From the NCBI GenBank assembly GCA_025656895.1, contig JAHXHF010000122.1:1-8017 (forward strand): DNA of 8,017 nucleotides, in the 5' to 3' direction. The DNA is from a gamma proteobacterium symbiont of Bathyaustriella thionipta (lineage in GTDB: Bacteria > Pseudomonadota > Gammaproteobacteria > Chromatiales > Chromatiaceae). Below are positions 1 through 7,337 of this stretch, in pieces (within the stretch, counting starts at the first letter, position 1; each line of letters opens with the position of its first letter). A program made the position numbers and the translations under genes. A model generated the notes under the pieces. It saw only the letters and a list, made by a program, of their open reading frames with translations. It ran no database searches and was not told the DNA's origin.

Positions 1-84
1 GGCCAAAAATGCAGGCAATTGACTGAATTCGACGGCGGGCGGGGTCATAGCCCCTCGAAAATAGCGAGTTTTCTGCCGGACACT
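1..84. mobile_element. Possible end of an insertion sequence inside the methyltransferase gene
   Basis: From about base 84 leftward, the DNA no longer encodes recognisable DUF938 sequence. Read on the minus strand, the foreign-looking stretch opens with AGTGTCCGGCAGAAAACTCG, which resembles the terminal inverted repeats of some transposons. Its composition also changes, with a GC-rich patch at about 33-45. The A/T-rich flank TTATTAAAT would be a plausible insertion target. Only one end is visible and no transposase can be recognised, so family, length and target duplication cannot be determined. The alternative is a divergent C-terminus of the methyltransferase. Confidence 0.35.
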
Positions 85-465
85 ATTTAATAATTCATTC
101 AAGCCTTTGAACAGACCTTGCACGCCGTCTTCTCCCATAATATGCAGACTGTTGGCAGTAAAAACATGATCAACCGGCTGTTTTACAGATGCCGCCCATC
201 CATCCAGCCGGCAGTCCAGTTGCAGCGGGGAATGAACATTACTCAGGCCGCTGTCCTGCAGCCAGGCCTGAATGCCTGCATGGTTTTCTGCCAGATCACT
301 GGTTTGCCAGTTCAAGTGCGTTAATTTACGGGAAAAATACACCGCATGCTGTCCTGTGCCGCTGCCAATTTCAAGGATATGGGCCGGCTCTGGGAACAAT
401 TCACGCAAAACCGCCAGAATCGGCTCACAATTTTGATCACAGCTTTCCGCATAAGGCTTGTTCAT
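1..465 (-). CDS. DUF938 family SAM-dependent methyltransferase, N-terminal part (runs off left edge, probably interrupted)
   Basis: Translating the minus strand from the ATG at 465-463 gives MNKPYAESCDQN at the N-terminus, then the Rossmann-fold SAM-binding motif I EIGSGTGQH at residues 32-40. The acidic SDLAEN segment follows at about 56-61 and FTANSLHIM at about 102-110. This order is characteristic of DUF938 class I methyltransferases; their substrate is not established. The start overlaps the ychJ stop as ATGA, with no strong Shine-Dalgarno of its own, so translation is probably coupled to ychJ. Family members run to roughly 200 residues and continue after this point with a GG-x-L-x-x-YGPF segment. 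Here the resemblance ends near residue 127 (base about 85). The next 28 codons stay open to the edge but show no family motif in any of the three minus-strand frames. I infer a disrupted gene; sequence beyond the edge would decide. Domain assignment is firm, intactness is doubtful. Confidence 0.75.
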   Translation of the reverse strand, partial: MNKPYAESCDQNCEPILAVLRELFPEPAHILEIGSGTGQHAVYFSRKLTHLNWQTSDLAENHAGIQAWLQDSGLSNVHSPLQLDCRLDGWAASVKQPVDHVFTANSLHIMGEDGVQGLFKGLNELLNSVRQKTRYFRGAMTPPAVEFSQLPAFLA

Positions 466-953
466 CGGCCACAGCATTTTTTATATTTCTTGCCACTGCC
501 ACAGGGACAGGGATCATTGCGCCCGACTTTGCCGGCTTCATGGCGTACCGTTGCAGCCGCTACCAGCTTGCCATCCACATAATACCAGGCACCTTCATAG
601 CGTTGAAACTGACCGGCTTCATGATGAACCTGAACGCCTTTTTTATCCCGAAAACAGGCCTTGAAAACAACCGTGCCCTGGTCATCATCCGCTGCGCCCT
701 GCTCGACCGATTCAACTTCGAGTTTTACCCAGGTGGATTTTTGTGCCCAGCGCCGCGTGGCGTCCAGATCATGGTCGGCACGATGCTCGGGATGCAGGCT
801 GTTGTGCAAAAAATCATAAGCGCCTTTTTCAAAAGCACTGTAACGGGCGCGCATCAGGGCTTCGGCTGTTTCGGCCTGAGCCGCTCCGGTGTGTAAGGGT
901 TCACAACAGGATGCATAGGGTTTACCTGAACCGCAGGGGCAGATATTCGTCAT
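462..953 (-). CDS. ychJ: YchJ/UPF0225 family protein with two SEC-C zinc-binding motifs
   Basis: This 163-residue protein has the full YchJ layout. An N-terminal SEC-C motif (CPCGSGKPYASCC; Cys5, Cys7, Cys16, Cys17) is followed by an NTF2-like central domain at about 30-135. A C-terminal SEC-C motif ends the protein (CPCGSGKKYKKCC; Cys149, Cys151, Cys160, Cys161). E. coli YchJ is about 152 residues with the same order. SEC-C motifs bind zinc, as in the SecA tail where they contact SecB and the ribosome; the cellular role of YchJ itself is not established. The ATG at 953-951 is preceded by a good Shine-Dalgarno, AGAGGA at 965-960, with 6 bases of spacing. It lies 45 bases after the hrpA stop and its own TGA overlaps the next ATG (ATGA), so it is the middle gene of a probable hrpA-ychJ-methyltransferase operon. 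All zinc ligands are present and the gene appears intact. Confidence 0.93.
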   Translation of the reverse strand: MTNICPCGSGKPYASCCEPLHTGAAQAETAEALMRARYSAFEKGAYDFLHNSLHPEHRADHDLDATRRWAQKSTWVKLEVESVEQGAADDDQGTVVFKACFRDKKGVQVHHEAGQFQRYEGAWYYVDGKLVAAATVRHEAGKVGRNDPCPCGSGKKYKKCCGR

Positions 954-998
954 CGGGATTCCTCTGATTGTAGGGTCTGATTATTCACGGGTACAGTC

Positions 999-3900
999 TC
1001 ACAGGCTTAAGGCCTGCCAATGCTTCATTATACGTTTAACCGAGACAGGCCGCGCTGTTCCCAGTTCCTGCGCAAATAAAGAAACACGCAGCTCCTGTAT
1101 ATCCTGAAAAATAGCCTGCAAACGTTCATCACGGCCACCGGCGTCCAACTGTTGCCGGTAACGTTCATTCCAGCGTTGTTGCAGCGCTGACATTTCTTTC
1201 ATGTGCTGCTCATCACGCGCCAGCGCGTGCGGTAATTTTTCCAGTCTTTTACTGATGGCCGCCAGATAGCGCAGCAGATGTTTGCGCTCTGCAGCCCCGT
1301 AATGCTGCAAAAAACCCCGATAAATCAACAGGGATAATTGCTGTTGCACATCCTCAATGGATTTTTTCCAGTGTATTTGTGTCATCTTGCTGATTTGAGC
1401 TCGAACCCGCTGGTATTGTTTCAATATAGCAGCCATATCCTGAGACAGTTGCAGCAAACAGGCACTTACCTTCGGTCGCCCGGATTGCAAAGCCTGCTCG
1501 AACTCTTCGGCATTGGCAGGCAAAGCCGCTGTGGGAATAAAAGCCTGTTCCACTGCCAGCATAAAAAGCTCATCCTGCAAATCGGTTTTCCCGGCAGCGT
1601 TTCCGCCCGGCACCAGAGCATAAGCCAGTTGCATGGCCGCCAGGCCGGCTATGTCTTTTTTAAGTTGTCGCCCCCATTTGCCCAGAGCCAGACTGAACAG
1701 CCGTGTCATGCCCCGGCGGTGCAGTTTTTGTGCTTCCCGCTGTGATTCAAACAAACGCAGCGAAACGCTTTGCCCGTCATCCACCAGAGCCGGCCAGGCA
1801 TTCAGTGACAGACCACTGCGGGCTATGCTCAGTTTTTGCGGCAGCGGGTCAAAATCCCAGCAGGTAATACCGCTGCGCTCGATAGAGGCCGGTGCTTGCC
1901 GGGCGGCTTTCCAATGCTGAAATTTTTTGCGTAATTCAGGCAGATTTTTTGCACTTTGCAGAGGTTTGCCGGATTCATCCAGCACTTCAAAATTCATGCG
2001 TAAATAATCCGGCAAGGCTGCCTCATCCCAGTCTGAGGCAGAAACCCGGATACCTTTCAGCTCCGACAAGGCCTCGCTCAGTGCCACCGATAATGACCCC
2101 TGACCCGCTTGCAGATGCGCAAGGCAAGCGGCGGCCGTATCCGGAACAGGCACCAGTTGCCTGCGTATGGCTTTGGGCAATAAACGCATCAGCCGGGTAA
2201 TTTTCTCCAGCAGTAATCCCGGCACCAGCCATTCCGCCGGCTCACCAGACACCTGCGGCAAAAGACTGACAGGAATTTTCAGAGTCACTCCATCATCCGG
2301 CTGACCCGGCTCAAAATGGTAACGCAAGGGTAATGCGACACCTTCCAGTTCCATCTGCTCGGGGAACTGTTCATCCATATTTTCATCCGCTTGCAGCGGG
2401 CACACATCCGACCATTGCATGTGCAGGATTTTCTGTTCCGGTTTTGGCAAACCTTTGAGCCATTGTTGTAACTGTTTAGTATTATTCAGCCGGGGCGGTA
2501 TGCGTTGATCATAAAACTGATAAAGCCGTTCTTCGTCCAGCAATGATTCACGCACTCTGAGACGCGCCTCCTGATCCTGCAGGCTCTGAATCAGTTCCCG
2601 GTTGTGCCGGTAAAAAGGCAGGCGCGTGGATACATCCAGCGCGACCAGACCTTCCCGAATAAAGATTTTTCGTGCTTCTTCGGCATTGATCGGCCCGTAG
2701 GCCAGGCGTTGTCTGGCTTGCAACACCAGCCCATAGAGTGAGGTTTTGCGGTAAGCAGCCACATGACCGATAGCAGCTTGCCAATGGGCTTCAAAATAGC
2801 TGTATTGCAGCAAATCCCCGGCCGCATGCATAATCCATTCGGGCTGAATTCTGGCAACCGTACGCCCCCATTCCTTGCTACTGCTGACACGTTCTGCCGC
2901 CATCAGCCATTTAGGTTTTTTAGCAGCTAAAACAGAACCCGGAAAGATATGAAAACGTTTACCGCGAATGCCCTGAAAGTCTTTTTCCTTGCTTAATTTG
3001 CCAATATTTGAAATCAAACCACTGAGAATGGACTGATGGATTTCGCTGTAATCCGCATCGGCCTGATTTTCCTTATAGCCCTGCTGCAGCATCTGACTGT
3101 GTAACTGTTGATGTAAATCAAACCATTCACGCAAACGCGTATAGGATAAAAATTCAGCCGCGCACAACTTACGAAATTTATTTTGTGACAAATGCCTGTT
3201 TTGTTCACGCACATACTGCCACAACTTCAGATAACTCATAAAATCAGAATCATCCTGTGCAAAACGGCGATGCACTTCATCCGCAGCCTGCTGTTTTTCA
3301 AGCGGTCGGTCACGCGGGTCCATAATGCTGAGCGCCGACACAATCACCAGCAGTTCCCGCAGACAATGACGACGCGCCGCCTCAATCAGCATACGAGCCA
3401 ACCTGGGGTCTAGCGGCAGATGCGCCATTTCTTTACCCAGGCGGCTTAAATGATCCTGTTGATTAAGTGCGCCCAATTCATGCAACAAACGCATACCATC
3501 GTTGATCTGCCGCTGATCGGGAGGATCCAGAAAAGGAAATTTTTCAATCGCCACCAGTCGATGAATTTTCATGCGCAGAATGACTGCTGCCAGATGTGTA
3601 CGACGAATTTCCGGGTCGGTAAATTCGCGTCGCTTGCTGAAATTCTCCTCACCGTACAAACGGATACAGATACCCGCACTGGTACGTCCACAGCGCCCCA
3701 AACGTTGATTGGCACTGGCTTGTGATACCGGCTCTACCTGCAATGCCTGTACCTTGCTTCGCGCACTGTAACGACTGACACGGGCAAACCCCGGATCAAT
3801 GACATAGCGAATACCGGGTACCGTCAGGGAGGTTTCAGCCACATTGGTGGCCAACACGATGCGCTGGCGTCCGTGTGCCTGAAAGACCCGTTGCTGTTCG

Positions 3901-4886
3901 GCCACCGAAAGACGCGCATACAAAGGCAGCAACTCGGTTTTATTCATGTGATGCTTACGCAGGGTTTCAGTGGTATGGCGTATTTCTTTTTCACCACTGA
4001 GAAAAATCAGAATGTCTCCCCGGCCTTCCGCCTGCAGTTCATCCACTGCTTCAATAATGGCATTCTGTACTTCGTCATCACGTTCATCAGAGGCCTCTAT
4101 GCCTTCACGATAGCGTGTTTCAACCGGCCAGCTGCGACCGGATACGTTGATGACCGGAGCCTGATCGAAATGTTCGGAAAAATGCTCGCTATCAATGGTT
4201 GCGGAAGTGATGATCAGCTTGAGTTCAGGTCTGCGGGATAACAGCCATTTCATGTAACCCAGCAGAAAGTCGATATTCAGGCTGCGTTCATGCGCTTCGT
4301 CAATAATGATCAGGTCATATTCATTCAGATAGCGGTCTGCCTGCAGTTCGGCCAGCAGCATGCCATCGGTGAGTAATTTAATATAAGTGCTGTCCGATAC
4401 CCGATCCTGAAAACGTACCTTGTAACCCACTGCGGCACCGGGCTGACTGCCCAGCTCCTGGGCAATACGTTGTGCCAACGCACGCGCGGCTACCCGTCTG
4501 GGTTGAGTGTGCGCAATACGTCCGCTGATACCATAGCCCAGTTCAAGACAGAGTTTGGGTAGCTGAGTGGATTTTCCCGAGCCGGTTTCGCCACAAACAA
4601 CCACCACCTGACGGGTATTTAAAACCCCGGCGATATCCTGCAAGCGTTGCGTAATCGGCAAATCTTCGGCATAACGCAAAGACGGGCAATTTTTTTTACG
4701 CAATGCGACACGTTCGGATGATCGCTGAATGGCCACCATACAGGATTGAAGCGCATCCTTTTGCAGCTTTCCACGCTGACTGTCCTGGCGCAGTTTTCTG
4801 ATGCGTTTGCGTAAGGCCGGCCGATCCCGGCTTAGGCAGTTTTTCAAATCCTGCAGTGTGGGTAGTGCCGTGTTGTGAGCGCTCAA
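999..4886 (-). CDS. hrpA: ATP-dependent RNA helicase HrpA (DEAH box)
   Basis: This is a cytoplasmic DEAH-box RNA helicase of 1295 residues, close to the roughly 1300 of E. coli HrpA. Visible motifs are motif I GETGSGKST at 99-107, Ia TQPRRVAAR at about 128-136, II DEAH at 196-199, III SAT at 228-230, V TNVAETSLT at 347-355 and VI QRLGRCGR at 394-401. A winged-helix/HA2 region (about 450-540) and an OB-fold region (about 570-690) follow. The remaining ~600 residues match the HrpA-specific C-terminal DUF3418 region. Family work links HrpA to fimbrial mRNA processing and to rescue of stalled ribosomes. The start is TTG at 4886-4884; no upstream in-frame ATG, GTG or TTG exists before the tyrosine kinase gene. 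This start reproduces the usual ~90-residue leader before motif I. No convincing Shine-Dalgarno precedes it, which with TTG suggests low expression. The next in-frame ATG is codon 50 and would remove conserved leader sequence. All catalytic motifs are intact. Confidence 0.97.
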   Translation of the reverse strand: MSAHNTALPTLQDLKNCLSRDRPALRKRIRKLRQDSQRGKLQKDALQSCMVAIQRSSERVALRKKNCPSLRYAEDLPITQRLQDIAGVLNTRQVVVVCGETGSGKSTQLPKLCLELGYGISGRIAHTQPRRVAARALAQRIAQELGSQPGAAVGYKVRFQDRVSDSTYIKLLTDGMLLAELQADRYLNEYDLIIIDEAHERSLNIDFLLGYMKWLLSRRPELKLIITSATIDSEHFSEHFDQAPVINVSGRSWPVETRYREGIEASDERDDEVQNAIIEAVDELQAEGRGDILIFLSGEKEIRHTTETLRKHHMNKTELLPLYARLSVAEQQRVFQAHGRQRIVLATNVAETSLTVPGIRYVIDPGFARVSRYSARSKVQALQVEPVSQASANQRLGRCGRTSAGICIRLYGEENFSKRREFTDPEIRRTHLAAVILRMKIHRLVAIEKFPFLDPPDQRQINDGMRLLHELGALNQQDHLSRLGKEMAHLPLDPRLARMLIEAARRHCLRELLVIVSALSIMDPRDRPLEKQQAADEVHRRFAQDDSDFMSYLKLWQYVREQNRHLSQNKFRKLCAAEFLSYTRLREWFDLHQQLHSQMLQQGYKENQADADYSEIHQSILSGLISNIGKLSKEKDFQGIRGKRFHIFPGSVLAAKKPKWLMAAERVSSSKEWGRTVARIQPEWIMHAAGDLLQYSYFEAHWQAAIGHVAAYRKTSLYGLVLQARQRLAYGPINAEEARKIFIREGLVALDVSTRLPFYRHNRELIQSLQDQEARLRVRESLLDEERLYQFYDQRIPPRLNNTKQLQQWLKGLPKPEQKILHMQWSDVCPLQADENMDEQFPEQMELEGVALPLRYHFEPGQPDDGVTLKIPVSLLPQVSGEPAEWLVPGLLLEKITRLMRLLPKAIRRQLVPVPDTAAACLAHLQAGQGSLSVALSEALSELKGIRVSASDWDEAALPDYLRMNFEVLDESGKPLQSAKNLPELRKKFQHWKAARQAPASIERSGITCWDFDPLPQKLSIARSGLSLNAWPALVDDGQSVSLRLFESQREAQKLHRRGMTRLFSLALGKWGRQLKKDIAGLAAMQLAYALVPGGNAAGKTDLQDELFMLAVEQAFIPTAALPANAEEFEQALQSGRPKVSACLLQLSQDMAAILKQYQRVRAQISKMTQIHWKKSIEDVQQQLSLLIYRGFLQHYGAAERKHLLRYLAAISKRLEKLPHALARDEQHMKEMSALQQRWNERYRQQLDAGGRDERLQAIFQDIQELRVSLFAQELGTARPVSVKRIMKHWQALSL

Positions 4887-4914
4887 GTCAGATAAGGACT
4901 CGTTAACAGGTGAG

Positions 4915-4939
4915 AAAAGCCTGTGGCTTCTCAGGCTTT
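4915..4939 (-). terminator. Terminator-like hairpin after the tyrosine kinase gene
   Basis: On the minus strand an 8-bp perfect stem, AAAGCCTG (4939-4932) and CAGGCTTT (4923-4916), encloses an 8-base loop and runs into TTTTCTC. The left arm contains the last two codons and the TGA of the tyrosine kinase gene. The stem has only four G-C pairs and the T-run is short and partly inside the stem. It is probably a weak terminator or mRNA-stabilising hairpin that would separate the polysaccharide genes partially from hrpA. An overlapping alternative stem (GAGA-AGCC with GGCT-TT-TCTC) is also possible. Confidence 0.4.
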
Positions 4940-7186
4940 GGCATCATCGGAATAATAGGCATCATAATAATGGTAATAATGACTGCCGTAATAAGCCATG
5001 CGTTTGGAGTCGTCCTGTGCCAATACGGAACCCATCACATGCGCGCCTGATTGACGCAGGCGGCGTACAGAGTCAGATGCCATTTTGTGCGTGGTCGATT
5101 CAGACTGTACATTAAGAATGGTGCCATCAACCAGAGTAGCCAGTACCAGCGCATCCGCTACCGCTAACAAGGGGGGCGCATCAACAATGATATAAGTAAA
5201 TTTTTCACGCAATGCTGCCAAAATCTTTTTAAAGGCATCCGATGAAACAAACTCCAGCGGATTAGGCGGACGTGTGCCGCTGTTCAAAACAAATAAATTC
5301 GGCACCGAAGTTTCATGCTGCAAGGCTTCCTGTAATGAAGTTTGTCCCGAAACCACTTCGGTCAATCCGGCATGATGCAGTGTTTCAGGAAACACGCTAC
5401 CGAAGCGTGGTTTACGTAAATCGGCTTCCACTAACAAGGTAGGCGCAAGCTGGCTGCAGGTAATGGCCAGATTGGATGACAAAGTGGTTTTTCCTTCACC
5501 GGATACCGATGAGGTAACCAGAAGAACCTGCGGAGGATGATCAATATCCGACAACAATAAACCGGTACGCACATGATTGATGGCTTCAGCAAAAGTTGAG
5601 CGCGGTTCATTCGCCACATGCTTTTCCGCTGCTTTATCTTTGGGCAATTTTTTCAGCAAAGGCACAACACCCAGTACCGGCAGTTGTAACTTATCCTCCA
5701 GCTGTTCGGTGGTTCTGAAAGTGTTATCCAGTTTTTCTCTAAGCAGTGCAAAACCAAAACCCAACAATAGCCCCAGTATGCCACCGATCAATATCATGCG
5801 TGCTTTATTGGGTTTGAACGGAGCTTCAGGCAGCAGCGCGGCATCCAGAATACGTGCGTTGGAAACCTGGTATTCGCCGGCTATGTCCTCTTTTTTAAAA
5901 CGTTTCAGAAAACTTTCATAAATTTCCCGGTTGTCGTTAACCTCCCGCTCCAGCTTGGCCAGCTTAAAGGCTTTGCCACGCAACTGACTCACATCAATTT
6001 TCTGTTTCTTTATCAGTCGTTCAATGCGCCTTTCCTGGGATAAGGCAACATCGTATTCTTTACGCAGGCTTTCAATAACCTTGTTAATGGCCGCATTCAG
6101 TGCCCGTTGAGTTTGTTTAAGATCGGCTTTTGCTGAAATAATTTTTGGATGTTTGTTGCCGTAGCGTTCTGATAATTCCTGCAACTTGCGCTCGGCCGCA
6201 TTAACATCCGAGTGCATGGCCTGAACCGTAGGATTGTTGATTACCGCGCCCAGCGAATCATAACTGGCACCGGCTTTCTTTATTCTCAGCGCCTGGTTAT
6301 AACGGATTTCGGCTTCGCTCCTGGTCGTCTGTGCCTTGATATATTCGCTGGATAAACCGGATAATTTAGCACTGACAATATCAGACTGCTGACTGGTATC
6401 CACCATTCCTTCTGCTTTCTGAAAGGTATATAAATCGGCTTCGGCTCTATCCAGATTAGCCTTAAGTTTCTTTAACTGTTCATCCAGAAAGCTTGTGTCC
6501 TGTTGCGCCCCACTACTGCGCTCGCTAAGACCATAAGCGATATAAGCCTGCGCGACCGCATTGACAATATCGGCCGCTTCCTGAGGCTTCGATGATTCAT
6601 AGGAAATGCGAATAATTTCACTGCGTTTACCACCCTTTACCTTGACAGAGTTGGCGATAGCAGCAATCAAACGGCTTCTAAGCTGCGAGCGGTGCTGTTC
6701 CGGAGTCTGTGGTTTTTCAGCCTCTTTCTGAATACCGAATTGTTCTTTCAGGGTATCAAGAATACTGCTGTCATCAGCGCGTGCTTTTTGTTTTTTCTCT
6801 TCCGCCAGCCTTTTATCCAGCAAATCAAGGCTGTCTAGCGCACCTTCTGCAACTGCACGACTTTTGATGATGGTGTATTGGGTTTCATAAAACAGCCACA
6901 TGGCAGAGCTGCTGACATACTGCTTGTCCAGACTGAAACCGGTATTATTGGGTTCTACCACCAGAGTGGCATCGGCTTTGTAGACCGGAGTCATACGAAA
7001 GGCTAAAGAAATAGCAATAGCCAGACCGACCAGCCCGAGGCCGAAAATACCCCATAAATGCCGGCGGGCAACCCGGACATAGTCAAGCAAACCAAACTCG
7101 GATGAATCTGATGGTTCCTCGAATCTATTCACTGGTGCCCTGGTATTACCACCGGGAGGATGCTGATTAAATGATTGGATATCCAT
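4931..7186 (-). CDS. Wzc/GumC-type polysaccharide co-polymerase with C-terminal BY-kinase domain
   Basis: This 751-residue inner-membrane protein sets exopolysaccharide chain length and drives export with an outer-membrane partner. Order of parts: cytoplasmic N-terminus; Wzz domain with TM1 at about 43-63; long periplasmic coiled-coil segments (about 230-305 and 325-430); GNVR-type segment at about 405-450; Pro-rich motif with TM2 at 453-482; then a bacterial tyrosine kinase domain. The kinase has Walker A SSVSGEGKTT (559-568), Walker A' VEADLRKP (586-593) and Walker B IIVDAPPLL (666-674). In Walker A' the usual first Asp is Glu587, a conservative change. The tail carries eight tyrosines between 732 and 745, the expected autophosphorylation cluster. 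Sensor and kinase are fused in one chain, as in Wzc, rather than split as in Firmicutes. The ATG at 7186-7184 has only a weak ribosome site. It lies 151 bases downstream of the export gene. It appears intact. Confidence 0.95.
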   Translation of the reverse strand: MDIQSFNQHPPGGNTRAPVNRFEEPSDSSEFGLLDYVRVARRHLWGIFGLGLVGLAIAISLAFRMTPVYKADATLVVEPNNTGFSLDKQYVSSSAMWLFYETQYTIIKSRAVAEGALDSLDLLDKRLAEEKKQKARADDSSILDTLKEQFGIQKEAEKPQTPEQHRSQLRSRLIAAIANSVKVKGGKRSEIIRISYESSKPQEAADIVNAVAQAYIAYGLSERSSGAQQDTSFLDEQLKKLKANLDRAEADLYTFQKAEGMVDTSQQSDIVSAKLSGLSSEYIKAQTTRSEAEIRYNQALRIKKAGASYDSLGAVINNPTVQAMHSDVNAAERKLQELSERYGNKHPKIISAKADLKQTQRALNAAINKVIESLRKEYDVALSQERRIERLIKKQKIDVSQLRGKAFKLAKLEREVNDNREIYESFLKRFKKEDIAGEYQVSNARILDAALLPEAPFKPNKARMILIGGILGLLLGFGFALLREKLDNTFRTTEQLEDKLQLPVLGVVPLLKKLPKDKAAEKHVANEPRSTFAEAINHVRTGLLLSDIDHPPQVLLVTSSVSGEGKTTLSSNLAITCSQLAPTLLVEADLRKPRFGSVFPETLHHAGLTEVVSGQTSLQEALQHETSVPNLFVLNSGTRPPNPLEFVSSDAFKKILAALREKFTYIIVDAPPLLAVADALVLATLVDGTILNVQSESTTHKMASDSVRRLRQSGAHVMGSVLAQDDSKRMAYYGSHYYHYYDAYYSDDAKA

Positions 7187-7283
7187 ATCACACTGTATTT
7201 ATTGAGGCTTCCCGGAAAAGGAAAACGATGAGTGAAACGAGCTAATGAAGGGGTTTATAGTCCGTTGAATCTGGCACTATTGG

Positions 7284-7306
7284 AGAGCACCCTGGAGCAG
7301 TGCTCT
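7284..7306. repeat. Perfect 7-bp inverted repeat between the two export genes
   Basis: AGAGCAC (7284-7290) and GTGCTCT (7300-7306) are exact reverse complements around a 9-base loop, extendable by one G-T wobble pair. It sits in the 151-base gap between the export protein and the tyrosine kinase gene. Neither strand has a T-run after it, so a rho-independent terminator is unlikely. It could be an mRNA processing or stabilising hairpin that sets the ratio of the two products, or an operator. The rest of the gap (7187-7283 and 7307-7337) shows no gene and no clear promoter. Confidence 0.5.
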
Positions 7307-7337
7307 TGTGGTACAAATAATCAAAACCGACTGCCTC

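Noticed and set aside
54..76. A small stem (CTCG with CGAG followed by TTTT) as a terminator on the plus strand
   Set aside because: Only four base pairs with a 7-base loop, too weak to support.
189..896. A 235-codon open frame on the plus strand
   Set aside because: It lies antisense to ychJ and the methyltransferase, both of which have clear family motifs. Its translation shows no recognisable domain or good ribosome site.
2023..3214. Minus-strand open frames of 66-99 codons inside hrpA in other frames
   Set aside because: hrpA is continuous and intact through this stretch, so these are out-of-frame readings of it.
1338..4241. Several plus-strand open frames of 70-135 codons opposite hrpA
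   Set aside because: They are antisense shadows of a fully conserved helicase gene, with low-complexity Cys/Arg-rich or Phe-rich translations and no domain.
5577..5921. A plus-strand 114-codon frame opposite the tyrosine kinase gene
   Set aside because: Antisense to the conserved TM2 and kinase-linker region. Its Ser-rich translation reflects the opposite-strand codon pattern.
7187..7283. TATAAA on the minus strand in the gap as a promoter for the kinase gene
   Set aside because: No acceptable -35 element lies at the right distance upstream, so the -10-like match alone is not enough.
7271..7292. TGGCAC on the plus strand as a sigma-54 promoter
   Set aside because: The GC element is not at the required spacing from GG, and the orientation would point away from the kinase gene.
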